Source: Anaerolineae bacterium
GTDB lineage: Bacteria; Chloroflexota; Anaerolineae; J102
NCBI GenBank assembly: GCA_026985975.1
Contig: JALSPL010000562.1
Location: 1 to 6,189, forward strand
DNA: 6,189 nucleotides
Direction: 5' to 3'
The first letter of the stretch is position 1. Every line of letters begins with the position of its first letter. The notes under the pieces are model-generated. The model made no database searches, was not told the DNA's origin, and saw nothing but the letters and a program-made list of their open reading frames with translations. Of the stretch, positions 6,146 to 6,189 are shown one piece after another. Position numbers and translations under genes: made by a program.

Positions 6146-6178
6146 TGAAAAGCCTTGCGCTTTTTCTCGCGCTTTTCA
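6146..6178 (+). promoter_or_regulatory. Stem-loop near the 5' end of the predicted rightward transcript
   Basis: TGAAAAGC (6146-6153) pairs perfectly with GCTTTTCA (6171-6178). An inner 3-bp GCG/CGC stem (6157-6159 with 6168-6170) follows after a 3-nt bulge and closes an 8-nt pyrimidine-rich loop. It begins about 9 nt after the predicted transcription start. No U-tract follows on either strand, so I do not call it a terminator. It may be a 5'-end stabilising hairpin or a regulatory leader. Confidence 0.4.
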
Positions 6179-6189
6179 GTCAAACAACT

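Larger units (their letters stand above)
5985..6189. other. Non-coding region upstream of the amidase gene
   Basis: This 205-bp stretch holds the rightward promoter and stem-loop listed separately. I see no convincing gene in it. On the minus strand only a weak promoter match can be found for the amidase (TTTTCA, 17 bp, TATGCT; 8 of 12 matches). The bases just before the amidase ATG are pyrimidine-rich. Confidence 0.5.

Noticed and set aside
6123..6151. Minus-strand promoter for the amidase (TTTTCA, 17 bp, TATGCT)
   Set aside because: Only 8 of 12 consensus matches, and it overlaps the much better plus-strand promoter.

Overview
The window reads as a chromosomal segment of a moderately GC-rich bacterium. 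The best guess is Chloroflexota (an Anaerolineae-like lineage). This rests on the look of the proteins, in particular the amidase variant and the tandem M16 peptidases, and not on any search. All five protein-coding genes lie on the minus strand, so transcription runs from right to left. They are a membrane-anchored N-acetylmuramoyl-L-alanine amidase (5244-5984), a flippase-like LPG_synthase_TM membrane protein (4059-5144), UDP-glucose 6-dehydrogenase (2454-3767), an active-site M16 zinc peptidase (1052-2338), and its metal-less M16 partner (1-1059, cut by the left window edge). The long plus-strand open frames opposite these genes are shadows.

The right edge (5985-6189) is non-coding. It carries a near-consensus sigma70-type promoter on the plus strand (6102-6130), pointing out of the window, with a stem-loop just after its expected start point. 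A second likely promoter, an extended -10 element at 5178-5186, sits just upstream of the flippase-like gene.

Between the flippase-like gene and UDP-glucose dehydrogenase lies a 216-bp non-autonomous mobile element (3844-4059). It has 14-bp perfect terminal inverted repeats, a 6-bp target duplication (TATTTG) and a centre made of phased GACGA/TCGTC repeats. It landed exactly in the flippase-like gene's stop codon and recreated TAA. Without the element and the duplication, the two genes would be about 69 bp apart, consistent with an ancestral operon.

The 115-bp gap between the dehydrogenase and the first peptidase holds two mutually exclusive RNA structures: a GC-rich hairpin directly after the dehydrogenase stop, and a 16-bp long-range helix ending just before the peptidase start. 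The two peptidase genes then overlap by 8 nt and divide the M16 catalytic residues between them: the first has HxxEH, the second has the R/Y pair.

Functionally, the amidase, the flippase-like protein and UDP-glucuronate synthesis suggest cell-envelope or surface-polysaccharide work. The M16 pair is a general peptide- or protein-processing protease. I found no tRNA, rRNA or CRISPR array and no undescribed multi-gene system. The most noteworthy structures are the small mobile element and the alternative RNA fold.
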